NCBI GenBank assembly: GCA_937899415.1
Contig: CALBPI010000005.1
Location: 1-64,000 of the forward strand
Direction: 5' to 3'
DNA length: 64,000 nucleotides
Source of the DNA: an uncultured Gammaproteobacteria bacterium
Lineage (GTDB): Bacteria > Pseudomonadota > Gammaproteobacteria > Steroidobacterales > Woeseiaceae
A model generated the notes under the pieces. That model was not told the origin of the DNA. It searched no databases and saw nothing but the letters and a program-made list of their open reading frames with translations. The translations under genes and the position numbers were made by a program. Shown here one piece after another: positions 50,879 through 59,977 of the stretch. The stretch's first letter is position 1. Each line of letters opens with the position of its first letter.

Positions 50879-53557
50879 CTAGCGCACGGGCCGCGCGTGT
50901 GCGGCGCCGCGGAAGATCGCGTTCATGAGGATCACGTTAAGCCCGTCGAGGTAAGCACGCACAGTCGGGTCCTGCGTGAAGGCCACGACGTAGCCGTCAC
51001 CGTGATCCTGCACAACGACGAACGGCTTGTAGGCGTACTGCAGTCGATTTTCTTCCCAGAGAAAGCCGCTTGCGAGCACCTCGTCGGCGGGCGCGAATCG
51101 CGCCACGTTGACCCCCTCATCGAGCCGCATGGGCGTGTAGACGTCGGAGCCACGTACGAGCACGTTGAGCGTTTCGGCCACTCCGGCACCCAACCAGTGG
51201 TCGCCATCCACCACAGCGCGCAGCAGCACCCCGCCGACGCTGTCGAGGCTGTCCTCGTCGGGCGTCGTGCGCGTCTTGTAATCCTCGTCGCTCTCGATGA
51301 TCGTGCCGGCCACCGTCGTTTCGGGATCATCTTCGTCTTCCTCGGGCACCGACTCCGTCACCGCCTCGTCGACGACGCGGTCCTCACGCCGAATCGCAAC
51401 AAGGTCCACTTCGGGATCGGCGACCCAGCGCGTGGCGTCACCCAGCGTGATCAGCACCCCACCGCGATCCACCCAGTCGGTAATGTGGTCGGCGTCGAGC
51501 GCGCTGCCGTAGCCGCTGCGCGACTCGGGCAGGATCAACACCTGGTAGCGGCGAAGATCGGCGCCATCAAGGTCACTCGTGCGGATCGCCGTTACGGGGT
51601 AGTCGAACTGACGCTCGATGACGAAGCGCGTGTTGCCCGCGCTGTACTGGCTTGTGGGTTCATCCCAGGCAATGGCCACGCGCGGCGCGTTCATGCGAAC
51701 CACGTTGTTGCTGCCGAAGTTCGGACCCGCAGTCACCCAGGTCGAGGCCACGCCGACAACCTCGGCGCCGGTCGTGGTGGCCAGCGCGCTGAGCGTGCCA
51801 CGCAGCGTATCCGGGTTATCGGGCGCATCGAAAATCAATGTGCCTGCGGGGTACTCGCGCCCCGCATGCGTGAACGCCTTGTCCGAACTCTTGACCGCCA
51901 GGCCTGCGCGGTGCGCGTTGCCGAGCAGGCGTGCCGCCGAACGCTGGCCCCACGGAACCAGGTAGGCCACAGCATCGGACGGCCCCGAAACACGCGCCGG
52001 CTGCACCAGCTCGGGCCCCGCGGCCGTGAAGCTGCCCGACGGCGCGCGGTTACAGGCGTCGACCGTCACATTCATCATGAGTGGTAGCGACCACGCGGTG
52101 ACGTCGTAAATCTGATCGCGCAGGCCTTTGGCACGGCGACGCTGCTGCTCCTCGACAAAATCCTCGGGCAGCGGGACGTCGGGGTCGAGCAACGTGCGGA
52201 TCAGCCGCTTGGCCGGCTGCGCCAGGTCGATGGCGTAGCTACCCGCGGCATAGCGGTTGCCACACGCCGAGAACGCGCCGTCGGCGCGCTGCACATCGAC
52301 ACCCTGTCCCGCGAGCAGGCCCGCGAGCTTATCCGCACCCGCCTGGTCAGCCTGGGTTGGAATCAGGTAGCTGCGCGGCCCACCGCGGCGGCCTTCCTCG
52401 ATGGCTGTCACCTGGTAGTCGTAGAAATCCTCGAGCAACTTCTTGGCGTTCACGGCCGTGGTTTCGGCCGTGCCGATCGAGGTCACAAACTGATTGCGTA
52501 CGGTCTCGACGTAGGTCATCTCAACACCATCATACTTCCGGAACACGAGCCCGCGCGCCGACGCCTGCTCGTAAGTCATCGCCACGCTGCCGAAATAGGA
52601 TGGCCAGCTCGCGCCGTAGCCCGGGTAGAACGCGTCGTAGACCTCGCGCGTGAAGTAATCGATGCCGAACTGGTCGAACCACTTGGCATTTGTCCGCCCG
52701 AACAACTCGAGGTTGGCGCGCTGGTCGGCCGCAAGGTGCGGGTTGTAGGGCTCAGCCTCTGGCGCGAAGTAGTAGGTCAGGTCAGAGCCCATCTCGTGCG
52801 AGTCGACAAACGCGACAGGGTAGAACTCCGCGATCGCCTTGGTGCGACCTTGGGTCTCGGGCTGCGTCTGTACAAACCAGTCGCGGTTCATGTCGAACAG
52901 GTAGTGGTTGGTTCGCCCACTGGGCCAGGGCTCATTGTGCTCGGCCGAGATGCGGTCGCTGTCGGGCACCAAGCCGCGCGCCATATTGAACCGCAGGATG
53001 AATCGGTCGCGGCCATCAGGGTTCTGCAGCGGATCGATGACGACGACGGTGTCGTTCATGATTGCCGGCACGCGCGGGTCGTTGGTCGCGGCCAGCAGGT
53101 GGTAGGCCGTGTAGAGCGCTGAATCCGGCGTAGAGATCTCGTTGCCGTGCACGGCGTAGGAGAGCCAGGTCACGGGCTTCTGGCTCTCGATGATGCGCGC
53201 TGCCTCGGCGGCCGAGGTCTTGCGCGGATCGCGCAAGGCCTGCATGCCCGCTTTGATGGCATCGAGTTGCGACAGGTTGTCGGCAGCGGTCACCACCGCA
53301 TAAAAGAGCTCACGGCCTTCCCAGGACTGGGCATAAGGCACGACCTTGATGCGCTCGGGCGCTGCCGCGGCCAGCGCATCGAAATAGCGTCGGGTGTCTG
53401 CGTGGGTGGTGATGCGCTCGCCCGGTGCATATCCGAGCACGGATTCGACGGTCGGAATGGCGGTGTCGTAGATGGCGCCGGGCCAAAGCTCAATGTCATC
53501 GGCGACGGCGGTTGGGGTGGCGAGCGCACACAGCGCGGCAAGCAGCATCAATCGCAT
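50879..53557 (-). CDS. M14-family zinc carboxypeptidase, exported
   Basis: An 892-residue peptidase with a signal peptide (MRLMLLAALCALATPTAVAD). The M14 domain covers about 50-400: zinc ligands in AVHGNEIS (HxxE, near 138) and the third His in VDSHEMGSD (near 248), with a candidate catalytic Glu in MTYEQASARG (near 326). A long C-terminal part (about 420-880) includes a class-I-glutamine-amidotransferase-like stretch (RRYQVLILPESRSGYG) and ends in a beta-rich domain. This multidomain form is common in marine gammaproteobacteria that degrade protein. AGGA lies ten bases before the ATG. Confidence 0.9.
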   Translation of the reverse strand: MRLMLLAALCALATPTAVADDIELWPGAIYDTAIPTVESVLGYAPGERITTHADTRRYFDALAAAAPERIKVVPYAQSWEGRELFYAVVTAADNLSQLDAIKAGMQALRDPRKTSAAEAARIIESQKPVTWLSYAVHGNEISTPDSALYTAYHLLAATNDPRVPAIMNDTVVVIDPLQNPDGRDRFILRFNMARGLVPDSDRISAEHNEPWPSGRTNHYLFDMNRDWFVQTQPETQGRTKAIAEFYPVAFVDSHEMGSDLTYYFAPEAEPYNPHLAADQRANLELFGRTNAKWFDQFGIDYFTREVYDAFYPGYGASWPSYFGSVAMTYEQASARGLVFRKYDGVEMTYVETVRNQFVTSIGTAETTAVNAKKLLEDFYDYQVTAIEEGRRGGPRSYLIPTQADQAGADKLAGLLAGQGVDVQRADGAFSACGNRYAAGSYAIDLAQPAKRLIRTLLDPDVPLPEDFVEEQQRRRAKGLRDQIYDVTAWSLPLMMNVTVDACNRAPSGSFTAAGPELVQPARVSGPSDAVAYLVPWGQRSAARLLGNAHRAGLAVKSSDKAFTHAGREYPAGTLIFDAPDNPDTLRGTLSALATTTGAEVVGVASTWVTAGPNFGSNNVVRMNAPRVAIAWDEPTSQYSAGNTRFVIERQFDYPVTAIRTSDLDGADLRRYQVLILPESRSGYGSALDADHITDWVDRGGVLITLGDATRWVADPEVDLVAIRREDRVVDEAVTESVPEEDEDDPETTVAGTIIESDEDYKTRTTPDEDSLDSVGGVLLRAVVDGDHWLGAGVAETLNVLVRGSDVYTPMRLDEGVNVARFAPADEVLASGFLWEENRLQYAYKPFVVVQDHGDGYVVAFTQDPTVRAYLDGLNVILMNAIFRGAAHARPVR

Positions 53558-53743
53558 AAGCAGGGTTCCTGGCCGGGTTGATGGGGGCAGCCGCGCAGCG
53601 GCCGACGCCGCAATCTAGCAGTATCCGCGCGCCCCGGGCCAGCCGCGCACCCGATTTGACCCACTTTTCCGCTCCCTTGCGCCTTACAGGACAAGCGCGC
53701 CGATTTTTTCGGCCGCAGCCACTGAACACTGGGAGAGGGATCA

Positions 53744-55780
53744 ATGACGATAACGACACTCGCCGCCTGGCTACGCGCGGCACTTTTTGCACTTTGCCTC
53801 GGGCTCGTGGCCTGTGGCGGCGGCGGCAGCGACGGCCCGCCGCCCGTAGACACCGACGGCGACGGCACGCCGGACATCTCCGATACCGATGACGACAACG
53901 ATGGTGTTGCGGACACAGCTGATGCGTTCCCGCTCGATCCCAGCGAATCTGCCGACTTCGACGGCGATGGCACGGGCGACAACGCCGACCCCGATGACGA
54001 CAACGACGGCACGGACGATGTCAATGACGCCTTTCCGTTCGACCCCAGTGAGACCGCGGACTCGGACAGTGACGGCACGGGCGACAACGCCGACGCGTTC
54101 CCCACCGACCCCAACGAGACGGCCGATTTTGACGGCGACGGTATTGGCGACAACGCCGACCCCGACGACGACAACGACGGCACCGACGACGTCAATGACG
54201 CGTTCCCCAACGACCCCGCGGAGACCCTGGACACGGACGGCGACGGCATTGGCAATAACGCGGACACCGATGACGACGGCGACACAGTCGATGACGTCAA
54301 CGACGCCTTCCCGCTGGACCCGACCGAGACAGTTGATTCGGACGCCGACGGCATCGGCAACAACGCCGACCCCGACGACGACAACGACGGCGTCGCCGAC
54401 GCGAGCGATGACTTCCCGCTGAACCCCGCGCGAACCAAGCCCATCGAGGCACTGTTCCCCGTGGTCAACGGCGAGTTCGTCCTTCCCAATACGCCCGCGG
54501 CCATGCAGATGGACTGGATCATCGACCAGTTCGCCGCGTCATCGACGTCGCTGCAGGACATTAACGACCGTTTCGACCCTGCCGCACTTGCCGCGATCTC
54601 GGACACGCAATGGCAGGCGTTCATCGACTCGCTGCGCGGCGTGATCCCGAACGGCACGATCCAGGACATCATCACGATGACGCCAACGAGCATCCGCGTG
54701 CTCGTGGGTGACGCCAACGTACCGGGCTCGGGACAGTTCATCACGCTGACGACGACCTACAACACAGGCCTGATCCTCTCGTTCGGGTCCTCGAACTTCC
54801 CGCTCAACGGCTCCTCGACGGGTGCTGCCGACGCGAACCTCACCTTCGCGACGGCCAGTGACAAGCTCGAGACCATTGCTGAGGACGTCGGCGTGCTCAT
54901 CGCCGAGATCGACGACAATAACCAGTGCACACCGATCTTCGGGCGCAACGCCGACACCGCACTGGCCACAGCCTCGATCTTCAAGGTCTGGACCATGGGC
55001 GCGGTGGCGCAGGCCATCGAGGACGGCCTCATCACGCCGGACCAGCTTGTGACGCTCGAAGCCGACAAAGAAGTGCTGGGCGGTTCGATCAACGAGGAAC
55101 CCATGGGCACGCAGATCTCTGTTCGGGATCTCGCCGCGCTCATGCTGGGCATCAGTGACAACACGGCCACGGAACACCTGTTCCGGCTCGTGGGGCGCGA
55201 CGCCAATGAGGCCATCCTGACGCAGTTCAACTACGCCAACCCTGACCTCATGCTGCCCTTCCTCTCGATGAGCGAGGCCTTCCACCTCTACTTCACGGTA
55301 CCGCTGCAGGACGCACTCGACTACCTCGTCGCGAGCGAACAGGCGCAACGTGACTACGTTGACAACGTACTCGAGCCACTGGGCCCTGTTACAAGCTTCC
55401 CGACGGCCAACCTCGAAGTGCTCGTGAAGGGCACCTGGCAGGGCAGCCCAACCGACGTGTGCAACGCCATCGCCGGCCTGCGCCAGTTCAACGATCTGAG
55501 CGAAGGCTTTGCGGTCACGGACCAGGCTTACGGTGCCGAGACGGCTGTTGTGAACCTGCGCAACAAGTGGGAGCGCGTCTGGTTCAAGGGCGGCGGGCTT
55601 AGCGACAACGGCGGCTTCCGTGTGCTGACCTACGGCTGGTTGCTTGAGACCGACAGCCGCGGTGCCTTCGTGGTCGTCGCCATGGGCAACAACGACTCAG
55701 GTGGCAGTGCACGCATCAGCCAGGGCGACTTCGCCTCGGTGGCGTCACGGCTCGTCGACATCGTTAATGAAACCAACTGA
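53744..55780 (+). CDS. Thrombospondin-type-3 repeat / class-A-beta-lactamase-like fusion lipoprotein
   Basis: A 678-residue lipoprotein (lipobox LVAC, Cys24, followed by a Gly run). Residues about 34-225 are tandem Ca2+-binding repeats of the thrombospondin-type-3/dockerin-like form, DxDxDGxxDxxDxDDDNDG, alternating with DAFPxDPxE. A linker domain (about 230-370) precedes a serine hydrolase domain related to class A lactamases and D-ala-D-ala peptidases: SIFK at 411-414, SDN at 471-473 and KGG at 615-617 in place of KTG. The Ca-rich arm probably forms a stiff stalk from the outer membrane. Good ribosome-binding site (GAGAGGGATCA). Activity could be lactamase, peptidase or esterase. Confidence 0.85.
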   Translation: MTITTLAAWLRAALFALCLGLVACGGGGSDGPPPVDTDGDGTPDISDTDDDNDGVADTADAFPLDPSESADFDGDGTGDNADPDDDNDGTDDVNDAFPFDPSETADSDSDGTGDNADAFPTDPNETADFDGDGIGDNADPDDDNDGTDDVNDAFPNDPAETLDTDGDGIGNNADTDDDGDTVDDVNDAFPLDPTETVDSDADGIGNNADPDDDNDGVADASDDFPLNPARTKPIEALFPVVNGEFVLPNTPAAMQMDWIIDQFAASSTSLQDINDRFDPAALAAISDTQWQAFIDSLRGVIPNGTIQDIITMTPTSIRVLVGDANVPGSGQFITLTTTYNTGLILSFGSSNFPLNGSSTGAADANLTFATASDKLETIAEDVGVLIAEIDDNNQCTPIFGRNADTALATASIFKVWTMGAVAQAIEDGLITPDQLVTLEADKEVLGGSINEEPMGTQISVRDLAALMLGISDNTATEHLFRLVGRDANEAILTQFNYANPDLMLPFLSMSEAFHLYFTVPLQDALDYLVASEQAQRDYVDNVLEPLGPVTSFPTANLEVLVKGTWQGSPTDVCNAIAGLRQFNDLSEGFAVTDQAYGAETAVVNLRNKWERVWFKGGGLSDNGGFRVLTYGWLLETDSRGAFVVVAMGNNDSGGSARISQGDFASVASRLVDIVNETN

Positions 55781-55789
55781 TGACGAGGA

Positions 55790-55818
55790 CCGGCCGGCGA
55801 CCCCGGGTCGCCGGCCGG
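55790..55818 (+). other. Perfect 14-bp stem-loop after the fusion lipoprotein gene
   Basis: CCGGCCGGCGACCC and its exact complement flank a single central C, starting ten bases beyond the stop codon. The stem is very stable but no T-run follows, so it may protect the 3' end or pause polymerase rather than act as a classical terminator. Confidence 0.7.
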
Positions 55819-55844
55819 ATATAAACAATAGCGAGCAGTAAAAG

Positions 55845-56072
55845 ATGGGAGAAAAGGAGCGCCAGCAAGAGCAGCCCGCGCAGAAACGGGCACGCACGAT
55901 AATCGAGCTCTGCGACTCGGCCATCACGCTCGAGCCCGAGCTGCGCGAGTGGTTCCTGAGCCGCGCCTGCGGCGACGATCATGAGCTGCGCAACGACGTG
56001 CGCGCGCTGCTCGAAGCCATTGACGAGTCCTGCGGCTTTCTATCGACGCTAGGCCCGCACGGCAAACGCTAG
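55845..56072 (+). CDS. Stand-alone homologue of the kinase N-terminal segment
   Basis: A 75-residue soluble protein. Residues about 17-65 align by eye with the first 60 residues of the Ser/Thr kinase encoded opposite it: here IIELCDSAITLEP...ACGDDHELRNDVRALL, there LDICERVLDAPES...EACGDDAELRAAVNSVL. In kinases of this type that segment precedes the catalytic domain and its job is unclear. Stop codons of the two genes share the bases CTAG. As a separate unit it might compete with or modulate the kinase, or be a remnant of a duplicated kinase gene. Start codon ATG with only a weak ribosome-binding site. Confidence 0.6.
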   Translation: MGEKERQQEQPAQKRARTIIELCDSAITLEPELREWFLSRACGDDHELRNDVRALLEAIDESCGFLSTLGPHGKR

Positions 56073-58594
56073 TCGCAGTTGGCGAGCAGCTCGCGCACGT
56101 AGTCGGGCTGCCCCGCATCAAACTCCGATACCCCGAAGCGCGTCTCGATATCCGCCCAGACATCAAGCGTGCGCCGGTACCAGGTGCAGGCCTGCTGCGG
56201 CTCACCCGCGTAGTGGTAGATGTCACCCGTCATGTGATGGGAGACCGCCAGCGAGCGCTGTGCACCTGGCGTGTCGGGCTCGGCCCGCGCCTGTGACGTG
56301 AACCAGTCGTCGACCTCGAGCATGAGGGCAATCGCAGGCTCACTGTCGCCCATGCGCACGAGCGCCATCGCGCGCGATCCTTTGAGAATCGCGAGCCGCC
56401 GCGCTGTCGAGGTATCGGCCGGATCCCGGGCCACGGCGACGCTCACGATGTCGATAGCTACGGCGTAGTCGTCAGCCGCAAACTCAGGTCGCTCCGTATC
56501 GATGTAGGTGTTGCCGCGTGACCAGCGCGCGACACCGAGCGCCGCCGAGATCACGCTGTCTTCACCGCCCGCCTTCAGCGCCTGTTCGTAACGCGCGATG
56601 GACGTGCCGTAGGCCTCGAGTGCGCCGTCGAAGTCCTCGCTGAAATAGCGCGCCTCACCCATGAGCTGCAGCGCGTCGCCTTCAATCTTCAGGATTGCTG
56701 CCGTGTCGCCCCACTGCTTGCGCGCAGCAACCGATTGCTCCATCACCGCCGCTACGGCTTGCTGCGTGCCGGCGTAGTCCTGCTGCCACTTGTAAGTCTC
56801 GGCATCGCGCTCGCCGGCAAGCAGGCGCGATTCGGCGAGTGCCAGGCTGTCCCCGCCACGGTCAGCGGCCGTATCGAAAGCGGCAAACGCATCGGTCAGA
56901 AACCCGCGCGCCGCCTCGGGATCATTGTCGACGGTGATCAGGCTCGCACCGCGATCCGAAAGCAGTTGCCCCCTGACGAGCCACACGGCCGCATCAGCCT
57001 CGGGCGCCGCAGCTAGTGATTCCAGAATGTCGGCCGCACGCGTCCAGGCCTCGAGCGCGCGCTCCCGATCCTCGGTACCACCGACAGCCTGGCGATTGAG
57101 GATCGCGTACAGCCGCGCGTAACCGCGGGCCGCATCGAGCCGCACGGCCGGATCCGCGCTCTCGTCCGCCAGTGACTCAAGGTACTGCTGCGCCGTGCCC
57201 GCGAGGCGTTGCCGCGCTGTGGTCGTACCCGGCACGCGCTCGAGGTCGTCGAACACATCGAACATCATGGTCCGAGCGATCTCGCGCACCTGGTTGAACT
57301 GGCGCGCAGCATCGCGGCGGGCCGATTCCGCATTGAGGTAGGACCAGCCCGTTGCGGCAAGCCCCACGGTCAGCGACAGGAACAGCGCCAGCGAGAACCC
57401 AACGGCGAGCTTGTGCCGCGAGACAAAACGCCGCGCGCGGTAGGCCAGCGACGAGGCCCTGGCTTCCACAGGCTGGCCTTCGAGAAATCGACCCAGATCG
57501 GCGCTGAACGCTGAGACTGACGGGTAACGATCCGCGGGGCGCTGCGCGAGTGCCTTCATGAGAATGTTGTCGAGATCACCAGCCAGTGCGCGCCGCAGGC
57601 GCTCGGGTGTCGTGGCCCGAGCTTGCGCGATCGCGTCGAGTTTCGATCGCGCGTCATCGAGTCCGAGGCGGCGACTGGGCAGCGGGATGGCGAGCCGCGC
57701 CACCGTCTCGGCCATGCGCCCCTGGCTCGAACGTTCGACCTGGTAAGGCCTGACGCCGGCGAGCACCTGATAGGCGAGCACACCCAGCGAGTAGACATCG
57801 CTCACGGTGGTCACGGCATCGTCGAGCAACTGCTCGGGGCTCGCGTAGTCGGGCGTCATGGCGGGCGCACCGAAGAGGGTCGTATTGCCGTCGCCGGGAT
57901 CGTCCTCGGCGCGCATGAGCCGCGCGATGCCAAAGTCGAGCAGCTTCGGGATCCCATCGTCGGTCACGATGACGTTCGACGGCTTGATGTCGCGGTGTAC
58001 GACGAGATTCTGGTGGGCCGCATGCACGGCCAGCGCGACCTTCTGCAGCATTTCGATGCGCCCCGGCAGGTCGACGCGCGCCGCGTCGAGCGCTGCGTCG
58101 ATAGGCTGCCCGTCGATGTACTCCATGACGAGGTAAGGCACGCCGTCATCGGTGCCGCCATCGATGAGGCCCGCGATGTAGGGATGATTGAGGCCCGCAA
58201 GGATCTGCCGCTCGGCATTGAAACGCTCGAGCAGCGTCTTCGAGAGAAACCGCGTGCGCACGACCTTGACGGCCACGCGCTGTGTGAACTCGTCGGTCTC
58301 GCGTTCGCCGAGGTAGACGGCACCCATGCCGCCTTCGCCCAGCAACTCGACCAGCCGGCAGCCGCCCAGGGTCCGCCCCACGAGCTGCTCGGCCGTAAAG
58401 CTGTCGGCCACGGTTTCGCCCAATGCGGCATCAGCCGAGGTGATCGCACCCAGCACCGAGTTCACGGCAGCCCTGAGTTCGGCGTCGTCACCGCAAGCCT
58501 CGTCGATGAGTGCCGCGCGCGCCGACTCGGGCGCGTCGAGCACACGCTCGCAGATATCGAGTGCATCGCGGGTGCGACGATTATCCGTCGTCAC
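56069..58594 (-). CDS. Membrane Ser/Thr protein kinase with C-terminal TPR-like region
   Basis: An 841-residue Hanks-type kinase. An N-terminal helical segment (1-60, ending ACGDDAELR...) leads to the kinase domain at about 78-345: LLGEGGMGAVYLG (P-loop), Lys110 in VAVKVV, HRDIKPSN at 200-207 and DFG at 220-222, so all catalytic residues are present. A transmembrane helix near 400-420 (AVGFSLALFLSLTVGLAATG) places a TPR-like, Ala-rich C-terminus (about 430-840) outside the cytoplasm as a likely sensor. The GTG start overlaps the sigma-factor gene by 14 bases, a common pairing in which kinase and ECF sigma act together. Confidence 0.92.
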   Translation of the reverse strand: MTTDNRRTRDALDICERVLDAPESARAALIDEACGDDAELRAAVNSVLGAITSADAALGETVADSFTAEQLVGRTLGGCRLVELLGEGGMGAVYLGERETDEFTQRVAVKVVRTRFLSKTLLERFNAERQILAGLNHPYIAGLIDGGTDDGVPYLVMEYIDGQPIDAALDAARVDLPGRIEMLQKVALAVHAAHQNLVVHRDIKPSNVIVTDDGIPKLLDFGIARLMRAEDDPGDGNTTLFGAPAMTPDYASPEQLLDDAVTTVSDVYSLGVLAYQVLAGVRPYQVERSSQGRMAETVARLAIPLPSRRLGLDDARSKLDAIAQARATTPERLRRALAGDLDNILMKALAQRPADRYPSVSAFSADLGRFLEGQPVEARASSLAYRARRFVSRHKLAVGFSLALFLSLTVGLAATGWSYLNAESARRDAARQFNQVREIARTMMFDVFDDLERVPGTTTARQRLAGTAQQYLESLADESADPAVRLDAARGYARLYAILNRQAVGGTEDRERALEAWTRAADILESLAAAPEADAAVWLVRGQLLSDRGASLITVDNDPEAARGFLTDAFAAFDTAADRGGDSLALAESRLLAGERDAETYKWQQDYAGTQQAVAAVMEQSVAARKQWGDTAAILKIEGDALQLMGEARYFSEDFDGALEAYGTSIARYEQALKAGGEDSVISAALGVARWSRGNTYIDTERPEFAADDYAVAIDIVSVAVARDPADTSTARRLAILKGSRAMALVRMGDSEPAIALMLEVDDWFTSQARAEPDTPGAQRSLAVSHHMTGDIYHYAGEPQQACTWYRRTLDVWADIETRFGVSEFDAGQPDYVRELLANCD

Positions 58595-59144
58595 TGCCGC
58601 CCCCCTGCATTTGTTGGTAGAGCCAGCCGCGCGCCACGCGCCAGCTGCGCTTCACGGCAGTCGCCGAAGTATCGAGCACCTCAGCCGTTTCTTCGATCGT
58701 CAGTCCGCCAAAGAACCGCAACTCAACGAGCAATGCGCGGTCGGGGTCAGCTTCGGCCAAACGCTCGAGCGCCTCGTTGAGCGCCAGAATCTCGGTGGCC
58801 TGGTCGGGTGCGCCATCGACACCCGCTAGCGTGACCTGAATGCCGCCATCGCGTTTGCGAGCATTGCGGCGTCGCGCCGCATCGACGAGGTACTCGCGCA
58901 TCACACGCGCGGCCATGGCCAGGAAGTGTGAGCGCCCTTGCCATTCGATGCGGTCGATGCCGATGAGCCGCATGTAGGCTTCGTGAACCAAAGCCGTGGG
59001 TTGCAGGTCGACGTTGGCCCGCTCGTCCGCCAGATACCGCCGAGCGATACCGCCAAGCTCACCGTAGATGCGCTCGATAATGGCTTCGCGCGCTGCGGCG
59101 TCGCCGCTGTTCCAGCGCTGGAGCAGCTCGGTGACTTCGGACAC
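58581..59144 (-). CDS. ECF-type sigma factor paired with the Ser/Thr kinase
   Basis: A 187-residue ECF sigma factor of the kinase-associated type. Region 2 includes PTALVHEAYMRLIGIDRIEW and SHFLAMAARVMREYLVDAARR (about 49-95). Region 4 has VELRFFGGLTIEETAEVLDT and SATAVKRSWRVARGWLYQQM (about 140-180), the latter a helix-turn-helix with the ending usual for this group. GTG start with GGGAG eight bases upstream. No anti-sigma gene is adjacent; activity is probably controlled through the overlapping kinase gene's product. Target promoters cannot be deduced here. Confidence 0.92.
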   Translation of the reverse strand: MSEVTELLQRWNSGDAAAREAIIERIYGELGGIARRYLADERANVDLQPTALVHEAYMRLIGIDRIEWQGRSHFLAMAARVMREYLVDAARRRNARKRDGGIQVTLAGVDGAPDQATEILALNEALERLAEADPDRALLVELRFFGGLTIEETAEVLDTSATAVKRSWRVARGWLYQQMQGGGSDDG

Positions 59145-59278
59145 GGACTCTCCCGTTGTTATCGGTTCTTGTCGGGCCCGCCCAGTTTAGCCGAGGGCCG
59201 TCTGGCGGCTTCCAAACGGCGCGAATACGCGAATTGCGTTGCAGATCAACGCATCCCACCGATGGCATACTGCGGTTT

Positions 59279-59977
59279 ATGAACGACGACATGAAGCACA
59301 AGCCCGACAGCAAAGCCGTCTCGGTCCGCCCCGGCGACCTCGACAGCCAGGGCGAGCTCGTATGCCGTCACTACGACCACGCGGCCGTCGCCCTGCCTGA
59401 AACCTACGCCCACGGCAACGGTACGGTCGGCTTCCTGCAGGACTGGTACGCCAGCACGCCGCGCGGTGTTGTGGTCAAGCAGCAGCGCCAGGTCCTGGCC
59501 GAGTTTTTCACCTCGATGCTCGTGCTCTCGGCGGAGTTCAAGTACAAGCCCGCCGTCGGCGCCGTGAACTACCTCTACTACGTCGACAGCACCTGGTCGC
59601 TGTCGCTGATCGCGCCCGAGCAGTGGTCTGATATCCGACGCGAAGGCTTCGCGGGCACCTGCGTCTTGCAGCGTGACCGAACCTGGACCATCACACCCTC
59701 GGAACAGCTCGCGAAAGACACCGATGTTGCCGACGCCGTAGCGCGGTTTTACGACGGCTTCCGTGCCGCGATGGACACGGACGGCACGCTCGAGGACGTG
59801 CTGCCGTTCTACGCGGGCAAGCTGTCTTACTACCGTCGCCTCAACGCCAACGCACTCAGCCGCTCGCTGCGCGCCACGGTCACGATTGGTGGCCAGCGCG
59901 CCATCACGAACCGCGAGTGGCTGCTCACGCTGCCGCGCTCAGGCCGGCGACTGCTCGCGGCCAGCGACGCGGCGTGA
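59279..59977 (+). CDS. DUF2452 family protein
   Basis: A 232-residue cytoplasmic protein without signal peptide. It contains FKYKPAVGAVNYLYYVDSTW followed by LSLIAPEQWSDIRREGF, the central signature of DUF2452, and an all-alpha/beta C-terminal part ending in an Arg-rich segment (RSGRRLLAAS). The family is of unknown function. Upstream open frame is ignored because only this ATG starts recognisable sequence; no strong Shine-Dalgarno sequence is visible. The next gene starts with GTG overlapping this stop (GTGA), so they are coupled. Confidence 0.72.
   Translation: MNDDMKHKPDSKAVSVRPGDLDSQGELVCRHYDHAAVALPETYAHGNGTVGFLQDWYASTPRGVVVKQQRQVLAEFFTSMLVLSAEFKYKPAVGAVNYLYYVDSTWSLSLIAPEQWSDIRREGFAGTCVLQRDRTWTITPSEQLAKDTDVADAVARFYDGFRAAMDTDGTLEDVLPFYAGKLSYYRRLNANALSRSLRATVTIGGQRAITNREWLLTLPRSGRRLLAASDAA

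Noticed and set aside
53840-54430. Tandem DNA repeats that might be a CRISPR array or satellite
   Set aside because: The repeats are imperfect, in frame and encode Asp-rich Ca-binding repeats; there are no unique spacers of constant size.
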